DNA from: Todiramphus chloris collaris | Taxonomy: Eukaryota; Chordata; Aves; Coraciiformes; Alcedinidae | Length of the DNA: 64,000 nt | Assembly (NCBI GenBank): GCA_025345505.1 | Contig: JANVCC010000077.1 | Location: 10,471,163-10,535,162 of the forward strand | Direction: 5' to 3' | Shown here: positions 40,495 through 53,399 of the stretch, in pieces | Layout of the letters: the number at the start of each line of letters is the position of its first letter | How positions within the stretch are numbered: the first letter of the stretch is position 1 | Program-made: the position numbers and the translations under genes | Notes under the pieces: generated by a model | Told to the model about the DNA's origin: nothing | The model's database searches: none | What the model saw: the letters and a program-made list of their open reading frames with translations, nothing else

Positions 40495-41608
40495 TTTACC
40501 ATTTTGTCTCCTGAAATGCAGATTATTTCAATATTTTTTTTTTTTCAATTTCTTATTCACACTACTGGATTATATCCTTCCGGGTAAATTCAACCCAACC
40601 CACAGATATTTCACTTTTTGGACGACATGATAGATTTTTTTATTTTTATTTTTTTCCCAAGACAGCTCATTAGCAAACTGTATGTGCCATGCTGTTTCAG
40701 GAATGTGCTGTTCCAGTGATTTATGGCCTCTCTCTACAAGGAGATCCTGTCTTGGGTAGACCATGATACACTGGCAGAGGTGTATGGTGGAGGAGATGAG
40801 TCATATTATTACCTCACTGAAGCTATGGTCTAGCTCACAGGGACTTCTAACATCTACTGTGCTGGGAATACTGATTCTTTGTAGACCATCATAAGAGATT
40901 ATTTAAGGGCTGGGGGGATTCATTCCTACATCCCCTACTAATGAACTCTGCTGTTTCCCAGGTGCTCTCTTCCTTCTGTTCCAGAGTAGTCTACACAGAG
41001 AAGTTTAATTAAACCCTTAGAGAAAGGGAAAATCTGGCAGGCCAGATAATCCCCCAGCATTCCTATATAGAAAAATGCATCATCATTCATCAAACTATTT
41101 GTGACCAATCCAGTGTTCATCAGTGCATTTCCACTAAGAGTTTCCAAGTCTATTTTCTTGGGCTTTATAGCATCATTGTCCAAGATAAATAAAATTAATC
41201 GCCAAATTAATAAACACGTGTTAACTTCTGAGCAATGACGAGTAATTTAAAAGTCTCTGAATTTCAGAAAGCTCTTCAGTGTGGTAGTCAAAGGTGTTAT
41301 TAAAGAGCATGGATGGGACTTCCACAAACATAGGAAATAACACGACAAATCAGGTTCACCTTTTATTTCCTGGCTGTTGCCAAAAGGCTGACTTCTTTGG
41401 ATAGACCCTTTTGGATTTTCCTTTCTGCTTTATTCTTTCCCCAACTGCAGCATGGGGAAAATTATTGTTGCTTTGTTTTGTGAGAGAGTGTCTTGAAAGA
41501 GAGAATGCCTCCATCCCTGAAATATTTTTGCACAAATGTCTCCACACCTAATTTCATATAATCCATACCCTAAATTTTACTATTATTCATGCAATCTCAT
41601 GTGTGTTG

Positions 41609-41705
41609 TCTGGAAGGGACTGATGAAGGTCTTTAATCCAGTTTTCCCTCTTGAAGCGGAGCTGTCACCAGCTCAGGTTGTAGGAGGCTGCCCTGAACAA
41701 CTCCA
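41609..41705 (-). mobile_element. CR1 3'-end fragment, minus strand, old
   Basis: The plus-strand text (gtctggaagggactgatga, later ctcttgaagcggagctgtca, then ccagctcaggttgtaggagg) follows the reverse complement of the CR1 3' region, which reads GGAAGGGACCTCTGGAGGTCATCTAGTCCAACC...CAAGCAGGGTCACCTAGAGCAGGTTG. Divergence is considerable and the terminal octamers are not present, so this is an old and partial copy. Confidence 0.55.
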
Positions 41706-42549
41706 GACTGCACAAATAACCAGGGCTCACAGGATTAAGACGTACTTACATGCATACTAACACAAGATCTGCCTGCTCGCTTTACTTTTCCTTTTCAAAC
41801 AGGTGGTGCTTTCCTCATGCTGTCCCTTTAAAAGCAATTTGGTGCCAAATATCAGTAAGAGGATGCTGGCAACACTTTTTATTAAAAGGCAAATCCCACT
41901 TACCACTTTTGATATTCATTTTAGTAACATTAATCACGATGAACTCATTCAACATGTCGCAGGACTGCTGTGTGTAATTTCTTAGGAATTCCATTTTCAT
42001 TTAACATTAATTAAAGAGCACTTATTATAGCGTTACCAAAATTAATTCCCGGTCTGCAGCCCTGTCTGCCAAGTTTCAACCTTCAGCAAATTATTATGGG
42101 TGAGTTATAGACCCTGGGAAAATGAGGTCTATAATGGAATATTAACTGTAGTGATGCATTCATCACTATATTACAGTAAGGGCAATGTTCAGCGATCTTC
42201 CAAAATAATGCGCTCCATGATCCTGCTGCTGTCAGGCCCTTTAAGACAGTTATTGGAGCCTGCAGAAATTACAGATAGTTAGCAAGCTTGTTTAATCCCA
42301 TATGGTTTGTGAGACACTCTATCCTTCTTGCTTAGAGTCTCTTTGATTATGATACACTGATCAGACTCAGGATATTACCTCTTTGGCAATTCAGCTTCCT
42401 GCTGCTGAAGCTGCACAGACACCGTGGCAGTATTTTTGATACAGCCCAGCAGAGCTAAGTGTCATTCATTAAAAGAAGATTTATTCACATGCATCTGTCT
42501 TGAATCTGTCATATTCTCCCTTAAGGGACTCAGCCATTTAATACTTTTC

Positions 42550-42566
42550 TTTTTTTTTTTTTTTTT
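42550..42566. repeat. Poly(T) run, T17
   Basis: An uninterrupted T tract preceded by TTTTC. No associated retroposon body is recognised on the minus strand. Confidence 0.85.
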
Positions 42567-42912
42567 CCATCTATGACATTCACCATGGAGTACATAATCT
42601 TAGTTTTCCCATATTTTCAGCACCAAAATAGCAGTTTTGTATATCTTAAAGGATTTTGCTATATCCTGTTTTTGCAAGACACCCTAGCGAGATCATGAAT
42701 TATATAACAGACCTTCCAGGAGGAGAGAAGTTTGGGCATTACTTTTCTTCTTGTTTTATACAAGTTCACACACCATTAGTTGGTCCCTTGTTCTGGCATC
42801 CTTCCTATAAAGTTCTGAACAGCTCCAAAGCCTTCCTGCTGAGAACATTGAAAAAAAAATTAAAAAAAACCTCACAGCAAACAGTGACTTTTTGCCAAGA
42901 CTGGGATAGCTC

Positions 42913-42932
42913 TTTTTTTTTTTTTTTTTTTT
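42913..42932. repeat. Poly(T) run, T20
   Basis: The longest T homopolymer in the window. On the minus strand it would be a 20-A tail, but sequence on either side has no recognisable SINE or processed gene. Confidence 0.85.
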
Positions 42933-43394
42933 AACAAAAACTAAATAGAGGGGGGAAAAAAATGCAGGGGAAAGCCATACAAGTGACCAGCATGAGAAGA
43001 CACTGTGTGCTTTTCCTTCCAGTCATTCATTTAATATTTGTCTTCAGAAAAGTTGTTCCCTTAAGTGGCAGCTACAGAATTTAATTCCCTGAAACAATTC
43101 TGAACTTCACAGGTACTTAAAACCCCAGGAGACCTAAGGTATGTCTATGATAAGTGACAGAGAAGAGCCTTCTGGTGCCCATGGGTCAGATGGACTCATT
43201 ATAACCCAACTGAGAAGGCATATGGCTGGCACTAAGGTATCTACCTTGCTTCTAGTCCAGAGCTGCCTCATATCCCAGGGCCTCTGAGCAAAGTCAGAGG
43301 AGCTCTGATTGGTTGGACACAATTAGATAGGCAGAACCTATGGTTCCCATCAGTAAAATTATACTACTTACATATCTGTTCACAAACATGAAGT

Positions 43395-43440
43395 AAAAAA
43401 AAAAACCCCACAACCAAACAACAAACCAAGCCAAACCCAG
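43395..43440. repeat. A11-CCCC-(CAACCAAA) low-complexity tract
   Basis: Eleven A, then CCCC, then about 30 bp made almost only of A and C (ACAACCAAACAACAAACC). It is the same architecture as several other tracts in the window. Confidence 0.85.
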
Positions 43441-43859
43441 CAATAACACCCACAACAGAATCACAACAAACCTTGACTTCTGTCTTGTGCATCAGCTTTC
43501 TGGGATATAAAACTGGATGAGCCCCCATCTATTGCATTGGTGAGGGATCCTCACAGCTCATCACCTTGTTTCCTAACAAGACTGGAGGAATAGCTACCAT
43601 TCAGCTACTGAAGAACAGACTTGATGAGCGGCCAGTTTCAGACAGTTTCTTTGCCCAAGAGTATTTGATCCTTCACCTTCTTCAACCCAGAACTTGGTGT
43701 CTTGCCCAGAGAGAAGACCAAGAATGTAGGGAGCCCATGCTTTTAACCTGATGCTATACATTTCAGGAAATTATCACAGTATTGCAGTTCCAAAACTAAA
43801 CCATTCTTTTGCTCCTGACCCATAGGGTCTCAACATTCAAGACCCCATTCATTAGGGAG

Positions 43860-43883
43860 ATATATATATATATATATATATAT
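43860..43883. repeat. (AT)n microsatellite, 12 units
   Basis: A perfect 24-bp AT dinucleotide repeat, likely polymorphic. Confidence 0.95.
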
Positions 43884-46800
43884 CACATAATTGGACTCAA
43901 TGACAAAACCACAGCTCTGTTCTTGCTTGGTGAAAAGGATGATCTTGAAGCTATACAGGCAGACTGCTCTAGCCTTTGGTTTGTAATGACTACATGAAAA
44001 AACACCTTTCCCAAGCACCGGTCTCTCTTTCCAAACTACAAGAATAATTCACCACACACAAGTCTGCAAAGCGTGTGATGGAAGCTTCCCTGGGATCATG
44101 GGCACTCTTCTGCTTCCCAAGGTCTCAAAGCCACCTGTCCAAGAGCAGTGATATTACATCAGTAACTACTCCTGCATGATTGCAGTCGGAGATTTTAAAT
44201 TTCAGACTGGCCATATGTGCAGCAGAGCTGGACTGAGAGGTGTCAGTTCCAGGAAGACACGTTCCTCTTTAGCACCACTACCCTGGGTGTTACAACATTT
44301 ACACTCGAAAGAAGACAACTCGGCTCTAACGCAGATGAGAGTCCTGGCATCTCTGCTCACAGGGGAGAGAGAAGGCAGTGCTTCTACTCAGCATCCAGGG
44401 TTAAGGAAATCCATGTACGAAGCCCCTGCACAGTATGAGAACACCAAAGCACCAATCCAGCAAGGGCCAGCCACTGTCTTTGAGGCTATGACACAAGGTT
44501 TGTTCCGAGAGAGTGGCAGCAATATACTCTAATATGAAATGAGATTTTGGCATACCTTGTTCACTCGAATACTTCTCCCAAGCATCCCTCAGAGCATCTG
44601 AGCTGCCTTTCCCAGTTCTTGGCTCCCCTAGATCACACACCAGCACACTCTTTGTACTTAGCCAGTAACTTCAACCTGTCAAAATCGTGATCTCCTGAAT
44701 GTAACACCATCCTGAAAACCTGTTGTCTAGAAATCACTTCTTGAAAACTCAGCAATAGCTTACAAAGAAACAAAAGCTCTTACACCACCACAAAAAACAT
44801 TGTCTATCCTTGTGACATGAACTGCTCAAAACTACAAGCTCTACTTGTGCACAGTGATATATGTAAAAAAGGTTAAGGGTTGAGACTGTGATTAGCAGAC
44901 TGAACACACAAAAAACTGGCATGAGCTCAGTCAGAAATCAGTTATTAACTACTAAACTATTAGCTCCTTGATACACATTTACTTTTTCCACTTAAAAAAA
45001 ATTGAAGAGAAAGTTTAAGCAAAGTACAAAGAAATAATTCCTCAGACAAAACTCCATCTTCTCTCAAACCCCTGCTAAGTGTTGAGTCACACGGGTGCTA
45101 CCATTCAATATTCTGCCAGAATATGTGACAACGTACATTAAGGGGTTTTTGTCTTTTCTTGCAAGTTGACATCCATCACATTCAAGCAGCAACTTGCAAC
45201 AGTTTGCTGTAAAATACATTTTATGAGCAAGCGCTGCAGGCGAAGTTCAAAGCACGCACCAGCAGGTTCTGGGTCATGCACAGGCACATATCTGAGGGAA
45301 GGGAGATGTCTCACTGACATTTTCAGGTAAGAGTTTCTTGTGTACTTTTCACAGACTTCCTCTAAACCCTGCCAAACTCTGCCAACACATGTCTTTGGTA
45401 TGAATAAAAGACTCAGCTAAGAAAATGTGTCTATCACTAACAGGAAATGTGCTACCTGGTGACTCATTCAAATAACAGTTTCAGCAAGGATGTGTTTCAC
45501 CTAATTGATGACAATTTTGTGACCATATTTCACTCCACTATTCAATTGTAGTCGGCTTTATGCTTCTGAGTTGTTGGACAAGCACCTAATAAATGTTATT
45601 ACTAAATTACCTCTAAATAGATACCTTGTTGTTCACAGTATCACAAAAGTGTTCACAGCAAGGTTACTGAAACTACGAAGAATAAAGTACAACATTATGA
45701 TGTCTCATGATAACAAAATAATTATATGACAAAGAAAAAACTCAAAGACCAGAGAGAGTGGTGTTATGAAAAGCTTCAGACCTGATCCCAAAAGCTGAGG
45801 TCAAAAAAAGCCTAGATTTCACCTAGGATTACACACAGTGTCTGGAGTTTCCTACCACTTCTGTAGCTTACAGTTATTAAACAAGCAGCACTGAATTTAA
45901 ATGGCACTATTTTTACTAAACTCATACTCGGTCCTGCAGACTGCTTGCACTGAGTGAAAAATATTTAATCAGACATTTTTTTTTCCTTTGGTTGAGCTTA
46001 TTCTGTTTCCTTTTTTGGTCATTTGTTTTATTTTGCTTTGTTTTTCACTTTGCTGTGAAAGAAGCTAGGTTATCAACAGCCACTGCAGCAAAAGGCAAGC
46101 AAGTAGATGTGCCTGCACTGACACATTTTCCACACTTCAACTATTGCCTGGTCATAAAACTGCATTTTAAAAGACTGTTTTGGGTTAGTTTCCCAGGCCT
46201 TGGAAAGGGAAGAGAGACTTGGCTTACCATGTCATTCTGTCCACACCCAGCTAATTCTGCAGATGATATCAACCTCCTATAACAATATTACTAAAGAAAT
46301 ATCACTGCAGCTTCTGATTCTCCTCCTTTTTCTCATCTCCCTAGTGAAATAAGGTTTAATCTCAGTTCTCACAGTCAATGGTGTCTTTTAATCTATACAT
46401 CAGCAGGCTTTACTCAGATCCAACAGGCTTCACTCCCAAGCTGTGCAGAGGCTTTACAAGGCTTTCAGTGACCATCTAAACTTCACCCAGTCCTTCTAGA
46501 GCTGCTACTGCAGGAAGTGCAACACTGAAGCACATCAGCAGATTGATTTTATAATGTATTCATCTCAATGAACAGTTGAAGCTTATAACATTTAGGACCT
46601 ACCTACTAAAATGTCATATTACCTTGAGGTTGCAACTTAGTAAAAGCAATTGCCCCAGACTTCAATTTTCTATGAAATATTCATAAATAATTATCTATAA
46701 TTATTCAGGAACACTGTAATGTTATAGGGATGTTTCAATGAATCCAGTAGGTACATCAGGCAACAGCTGTTTAACAGGTTAAACTCCCATTTAACTCACC

Positions 46801-47468
46801 GGAAAAAAAAAGGATACACAAATGAATAAACTGACAATTGGTTGTAAATCACACCAACCCAGATGCTACTGTGCAGGGAAGAACAGTAAATTTAGCTCTC
46901 TTTATTCTTTAAAGCTGAGAGCTTTTCCACAGGAGCTGAAGAAAATTTAGTGTCTAATGGACACTGAATTCCCATTTCTCTGACATTTCACCAGAAGCAT
47001 TAACTTGTTGTGAAGACTTTTCTTAATTTCCTTCAAAAATCCTGGTTTCTGAGTGTACAGAGTCATAAGTCCACTTTTGGCTGAAGATCAGAGAAGTTTA
47101 AAGCAACACACCTCCTCTAGGTTGCCTAAAGGGCACACTCTTTGTTAGTTCAGATTTGGTGCCAAACCAAGACCTCCTGAGCTGGGTCCTCAGGTCTGTG
47201 TAAGCTCTTCAGAAAAAAGGCTCCTTCCTCCCTAGAGAGCTTGTAAGGACTGATTGTACTGGGGAAAGGATGCCAATGTACTGTTAGAAATGAATCAAAA
47301 TTGACAACGAGGTGACAAAAGAGGAGTACTGAAGCTTGAGAGGTGCAAAACAGGTGATGTTTGTTTCTCACAACACTTTAGAACTGCTTTTTCAATCTGT
47401 ACTTGTCTAAGCTTCAACTTGCAGATTTAGTCCTTCTGTTTTGCAATCTCTGACTGATGTCGACTGAC

Positions 47469-47587
47469 CTTGAGGTTGGACAAGGCTCTGAGCAGCCTGG
47501 TCTAGTTGAGGGTATCCCTGTTTACTGCATGGGACCTGGACTAGAAGATCTTCAGAGGTCCCTTCCAGCCCTAGCCATTCTATGACC
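47469..47587 (+). mobile_element. CR1 3'-end fragment, plus strand
   Basis: Reads as the CR1 tail. It has CTTGAGGTTGGACAAGG, then GAGCAGCCTGGTCTAGTTGA, then GGACCTGGACTAGAAGATCT, then AGGTCCCTTCCAGCC, and ends in CCATTCTATGACC. The final octamer is present once and slightly altered after it. Only about the last 120 bp of the element remain, with no coding part. Confidence 0.9.
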
Positions 47588-48866
47588 TATCTGTTTTACA
47601 ATTACACAGGAGCTGCTATAAGTTCCAGAGGTACAGAAAACCTTTTCTTTCTTCTGATACCATCAGACATAATAACTGCTGAATGAACAAAGGAAGAACT
47701 TCGAGGTAATGGGCTTTCCAAAATAGAGCTGGACAACATCTATGAGGTGCAGATTTGGTCAGCCAGAACACTTATGAGAAAATCTAGTTTTCACAAAACT
47801 TCCATCATGAAGCTTTCTTTGGTCTGAGATAGGTTTCCCAGTCCAAATTCAGGAGAAAGAACCTGCTCAGAAAAGCCTCATCTGAATAACATTCCTCTAT
47901 GAACATACTAATAGATCTAAATTCCATTTCAATCTGCCTTTGGAAAAAACCATGAAGATTACAAAAGAGTTATCTACCTTTCCATTTTGGCCTTTATTGC
48001 TCTCCATATAGGGGAGGTGGCTCTGAACAAGGTTACTTTACCCAACAAACATCTTCAGGAATCAATCATCTACTTGATATCAAAAGAAAACAAGGGAATC
48101 CTCTGGGCCAGTGCATTGAATTGGCTTGATTCAGTATCACAGACGACTGGGAGGCTCTGATTTACCACCTCTTCCTTCATCTGGGAGGAATGGGAGCTAT
48201 TTTCTTGCACATTGTCAAGCCTACTTGAATAAGGTGTAAAATTTGGAAATTTGCAGTAACTGGTGTAATTGGCAGCATGGTGGTAATTTTCCAAAGGTAA
48301 ACATCATGATCTTTTAACCAATTGCTAAGAAATTTGTTGTGGTAAAACTGCTTATCTTCAACAGTAGTTCTACATCTATTTCTGTTCCTCAGGATTCCCC
48401 CAAAATAACCATTTTTCAGAATTTTAATTGCATTTATACAAATGCTTTTCTTCTGTCTGCCTTGGCATTCACTGTAGGGTTTTATAGCTCCCATCTCTTC
48501 CCATGTTGGCCCCCTTAATAAAACACATTTTATGTGTTACAAAGGAGAATAGATGGCTTGGGAATTGTGGTTGTTTGAGAACCACACTATCTGCTGACAC
48601 AGCATTAGGCAGTGACACATCACTGATTTCACGCCTCCATCATTTAGCTTGGTTTTCATTTTCCTTTAAAATACAGACTTTGTTGCAGTAAAAGATGAAA
48701 ATGAGGAGCTTGCTTCGATAACAAATCTTTTTAAAAACCCAAGTATTGTGAAGTACCACTCAGCTGAAATTTTGCTAAGATATCCAAAATAACTACTTTT
48801 CTTCATATTAATCTTCCAAAAGAGTGTTCAGCATCTATCAAAATTCCTCCTATAAACAGGATTAAC

Positions 48867-48897
48867 TTTTTTTTATTTTTAATTTTTTTTTTTTTTT
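48867..48897. repeat. T-rich homopolymer tract
   Basis: Thirty-one bases, nearly all T, with two short A interruptions. No adjoining retroposon body is recognised. Confidence 0.85.
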
Positions 48898-51800
48898 ACC
48901 ATTTCAGGTAATGATACTTGACTTGCTCCATAACATGAGGGGAAGTCTGGTGAATGTTACGGTTGTTTGGCAGAGAGGAAGTGACTGCATCATTAACACT
49001 ATCCAGAAGTGAGTGGTGATAAACCCTGGCACGGCAACAAAAAGAATAGCCAGGCAGAGTGACACAAGAACTTGTGGAGTACATTCTGCAGTTGAAGGTA
49101 GAAACCTACGTGAACTCAAAACATAACCAGTTCAAATAAACCTTGTCCCTTGCAAACTATAAACAAAGTTCAAGAGTGAATGTATCGGGTATGACATAGA
49201 AGTGAAGTGAGATGTTTTCTTCTGCTACTACTTTTCATAAATAAATTAAGTACGTCACAGCTTTACTATAAATACATTTCACAATATAATTGTAACAGCA
49301 ATCAGTGCAGAGAAGTCCAATTGCAACTACCATCTTGAATTTACCTTTCAAGAATTTTCTGCCATCATTAGCTTACAGCCCTGGCACTGTGGCTGGATGG
49401 CAGCCCACTCTGTTGAAGTATGGTATCAGACCTAGTTTGGAAAGGAACAAAAAATGCACCAGATAATTCCTCAGATTCTGAGGTACTGCTTATGTTTAAG
49501 CTCCATAAGGTACATGACTTTCTACATGGTGTTCATGCTCCTATATGCTGCTCATAATGAATTATTGCTGTCATTCCCCTTTTAGCGTGAAATATGAGCC
49601 AGTTAATGGATTTACCTTATTTCCACTTAAGACAGAAACTCAGAAAGGATTAAAAGAAAAAAAATTCTACCTATAAGTGATGAAATATCAAATAAAATAT
49701 TTGTATGTAAGAATGCATTCATAAATTAAGACATTTTTGAGCTTTCAGTAAGGAAGTATTAAGTTCCAATAGATACTGACCTGCTTTATACAAGAATTCC
49801 ATCCATCCTAATCTATCCATCTAGTCTATGCTGGAGTAATAGCTTGCAACCCATCACATCTAAAATAAACTTTTGCTAATGAGTTCAAGGGAATCAGAAT
49901 ATTTGCTTTGGCATCCTGAATATTTGTATTTCACAGACTTAGCCCATTCTGACATAATCAGCAGCAGGAGAACACATTAACCTTTCCTCAGTGTTCCTAA
50001 CTCAGCATGTTTGATAGCCAAGCACAAAGTCAGGTAGTCCAGATAATTATTTAGGAAAACAAGAATCAAAGTCTTGAGAGAATAATATGACATTCTAACC
50101 TATGCAGAGAAAGGTTAAATACAGATAATATTTGAACTAGAAATGCACTGGCCTAGGTTGAATTATTTTTTCTATCTCAATAGTTATCATATTTATTTGT
50201 CTAAACAATGGCTGATTAAGTTCTTATGCCAGTGCATTAAAACATCAAATCAGAATGGGGAAGACTAACTTAATTGATAGCAAAGATTTGACTCAAGCAC
50301 TGATGGTACCAATAATGCAGAAGAGTTTGTATGTCAGCTTACAGTAGACGCCTACTTCATAGTTTGGAAGCTCAAACACAGCTTTCTAGCAGCTGTTGAT
50401 GACTGGAAGAAAGAATGAGTTAAGTAAAAAGCCTTCATCTTTCAGAGTTAAATTATTAGAAACATCTGACTTAGGATATTTCTGAGGACCTGAGACCCCT
50501 AACTCCCAATGAATTAGATCTTGGGTCATCTTAGGTGTACAGGCATGTAATGTGGCAGTGTAATCCACCTGTCAAATCCTTTAATGAAACCTCATTAAAC
50601 ATCTCATTAAGGGTGCTAAAACTTAGGAGCAATGCAGTCTCAGTGCAGTACTCAGTAGCCTTTTCTGTTCTTTTGCAAATTCACCTGAGTACAGCTCAAT
50701 CTGCATCCCATTGGCCTGGGATCTGTGGGCATCCTCTTGGGTGTCCATGATTTACTAAAGCATCCAGACACCTACCATTCTTATGCACTTTTGTAAATCC
50801 CACTCTTTGCATTCCACATCATTTAATGAAGTAACCATACAAATCACTTTTCAGTTCTTCGTTGTTTGTTTTTTCCTGTGTGAAATCAGTGAGATGTATC
50901 TAGGCATGCCTAAGAAAGATTCAAGAGTTTTTAATTTGGAGAGATAGGATACTGGGGAGTTTGATTGCTTTTGGAACGAGATTTGGGGTCCCACATAGAA
51001 CTAAGTGCACAACTGATTTTTTTGAATTATTGAAAAAAAACCAACCCCAAAACCATAACAGTCCACCATCATGCTTTTCTAATGAATCAGGAGTGTAAGA
51101 AAAAAAAATTGTGGTTGAAAGCAAAGACTCATTTCACCTCAGATGAAACACGAGCTTATGTTTCAAGTGGAATTTTGTGGCTTTCATTTCAGACACACAT
51201 AATATTAGAACTGGTTGAAGTACACATACGCAAAGTTTAGCAATGGCTGACATTTCCAAAGCAATCAAGGCTCTAGTACTCAATGGTATTTCAGGACTTT
51301 ACTCCAACTGGATCTCAAAAAATCTATTGCAGAACTTCGCATTACGGTTTCCAAATTAGCACTGCGTTCAGATGAGGAATGCTCAGTAACATAAATAAGT
51401 CCAGTAATCCTACTAAGCATAAGAAACCTTTAAACTCTTTCTGTCATTGCAGGGATGTACCTTGAAATGTGATCTTAATAACCAGTCTTTTCTTTCTCTG
51501 TGTTTTACAGCGTAAAGATGACCAGGCCCACCCCACTGAGGAGCTAATCCTCTGTATTGACATTCAGTTCTGAAAAAGTTAAGTGAATGATGTGTTCATG
51601 CTCAGCAATATCCAAGCTGCTAAAAACACAGGCTATAGTACTGACTTGAGGTGTATGTGCAATATATGCATAGAGACATCTAGTCACAGATAAATGGGTG
51701 GCAACAACGTGTTGACTTCTTTGCTGGCTTATGAGCCGCTAATACTCAGGAACACAGAAGCACCTATGAAACCACGTAATAAGAGCCAGAAAAAATTCTT

Positions 51801-53383
51801 GCTCACAGGAGCTAATATCACTGCCAAGCCTGGCTGGGTACCTCATCCCCCAGACTGACCTATTCAAGATAAATCCCTCAAGTCCCCCCAGGGAGACATA
51901 GCCCAAGGCTTACAACGAAACACACAGAGACACTCAAATGTGGCTCCGTGTCTCTTGCCAGGGCCCATGAACATGTCAACTGTCCCTCATGTGTCAAAGG
52001 CAGCTGGCGGATCTACATGGATCAGTGCAACACCTCTTTTCCGTCTGCTAATCCAATTACTAAGGGCTCTGTGCTATACAGCAAAGCCCTAAAAACAAAT
52101 TGCCTTGCGTTGAAGAGATCTAAGTCTCTAAGTGTTACCAGAGCGGCTTGCCACAGCTTTAAACTTTGTCATAAAAATAGATTCACTGCAGATTTATAAC
52201 TGCAATATTTCTCAAACTGAATATCCTTCCTTTTCTTGAACAAGCATCTGACAGCTTTGTTTCTCAGGTAGTCTGCCTCTCTCACTCATTGACTCTCCAA
52301 AAAGCCCAAGGTACTGTGACTCTACTGCTACCCAGGAGAGTCATGAGCTCATAGGCTTCTGTTCATGGACTGTGGCTGTACCCTCGGGATGTACATCTAG
52401 ACTGCAGTAGATGGATATTTATTGGTCTGGAAGCACATGCAAGACAAATTTGGCTAGTTTCTCTCCAGAATATTGCTATTGATCTAACCATTGCAGTGTA
52501 GGGCTCACCAAGGACAAGAAACTGAACAAGTATTTAAGCTTTAGTTGGTGTCATACTAACTATTTTTCCTATATTCCTAGAAGCAACCTAACCAGCTTCT
52601 TTAAAGCTAACTCAAATATGCCAAATAATTAAGTGAAAATGCTCGTCCTGATTATAGCTTTTTTCCCCAGAAGAAAATCTGACCATGCAGTCCATAACTT
52701 CACGCAGTTGCCTAAATATAAGCACCCTGTGCTATTTAAGATGTTCCAGAACATCTGAGAAACTTTCATAGGAATTGTAAATAAGACATAAGATCTCTGT
52801 GAGAGAAGGCTCTTTAGCGTATTATGGCTTTGAGCTATTAAAATATCTCAAAGGGTGGCATACATCTATGTGAAGTGGCTGAATCTCTACTCAGTCTGAC
52901 AGAATACCAAGATGGAAACACTTCCTAAAGTTTTCATTTTTTTAATAGTTACTGATCAAATAACTTTTATAACATCAAGGGCAGCAGCACTGGATCCGAT
53001 ACCACCTCTGGTAGTTCCTGATGAAGTATTTCTTCCTTGTGGCACCTCTTTTCTCTTTTTGACTTGTTTCAACTTTTCAAAGACCTTACCGAAGAAATAG
53101 CCATCACACATGGAAATGCTGTATGTGTGTCTCTTTGAAAACTCTTCTTTTGTACATTCCTCATCCAGGGTTTGTCTCAAATTGAAAAAGTATTTCACGC
53201 TCAAATTTCTGTTGTGGCTTTAAATAGATAAAATAACAAGTATATAAAGCATCAAGACAGCTCCCTTAGATCATCAAAAGAAATTATTCCACAAAGAGGC
53301 CAGCATTAATCTCAGCTGAGATAGGGTCTTCAGCTATTCCTTCTTTACTTTTGAGTGAATTAGTCTTGGGGATTTCTGGGTTG

Positions 53384-53399
53384 TTTTTTTTTTTTTTTT
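53384..53399. repeat. Poly(T) run, T16
   Basis: The run is preceded by CTGGGTTG, so on the minus strand it reads as A16 followed by CAACCC. This resembles the other A-run/C-rich tracts in the window. Confidence 0.85.

Larger units (their letters stand above)
34661..41608. other. Unannotated non-coding DNA
   Basis: No gene is recognised. The contents are a GC-rich hairpin at 35893-35919, poly-T and poly-A runs (36246-36260, 36591-36609), a (TA)n at 38595-38615, a 19-bp imperfect tandem at 39420-39465, a G-rich block at about 39590-39760, and (TG)n(TA)n at 40472-40494. A candidate exon-like segment at 36873-36961 is treated in the findings. Confidence 0.55.
41706..47468. other. Unannotated AT-rich non-coding DNA
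   Basis: No gene is recognised. The stretch 41900-42160 is repeat-free and carries several TAATTAA/ATTAAT motifs (catTAATTAAag, aaATTAATTcc), a composition seen in developmental enhancers but not proof of one. Long T runs, an A/C tract and a (TA)n repeat are listed separately. An imperfect 20-bp duplication lies at 46404-46443. Confidence 0.55.

Noticed and set aside
42913..42932. T20 run considered as the tail of a minus-strand processed pseudogene or SINE
   Set aside because: No recognisable gene or SINE body and no flanking duplication are visible beside it.
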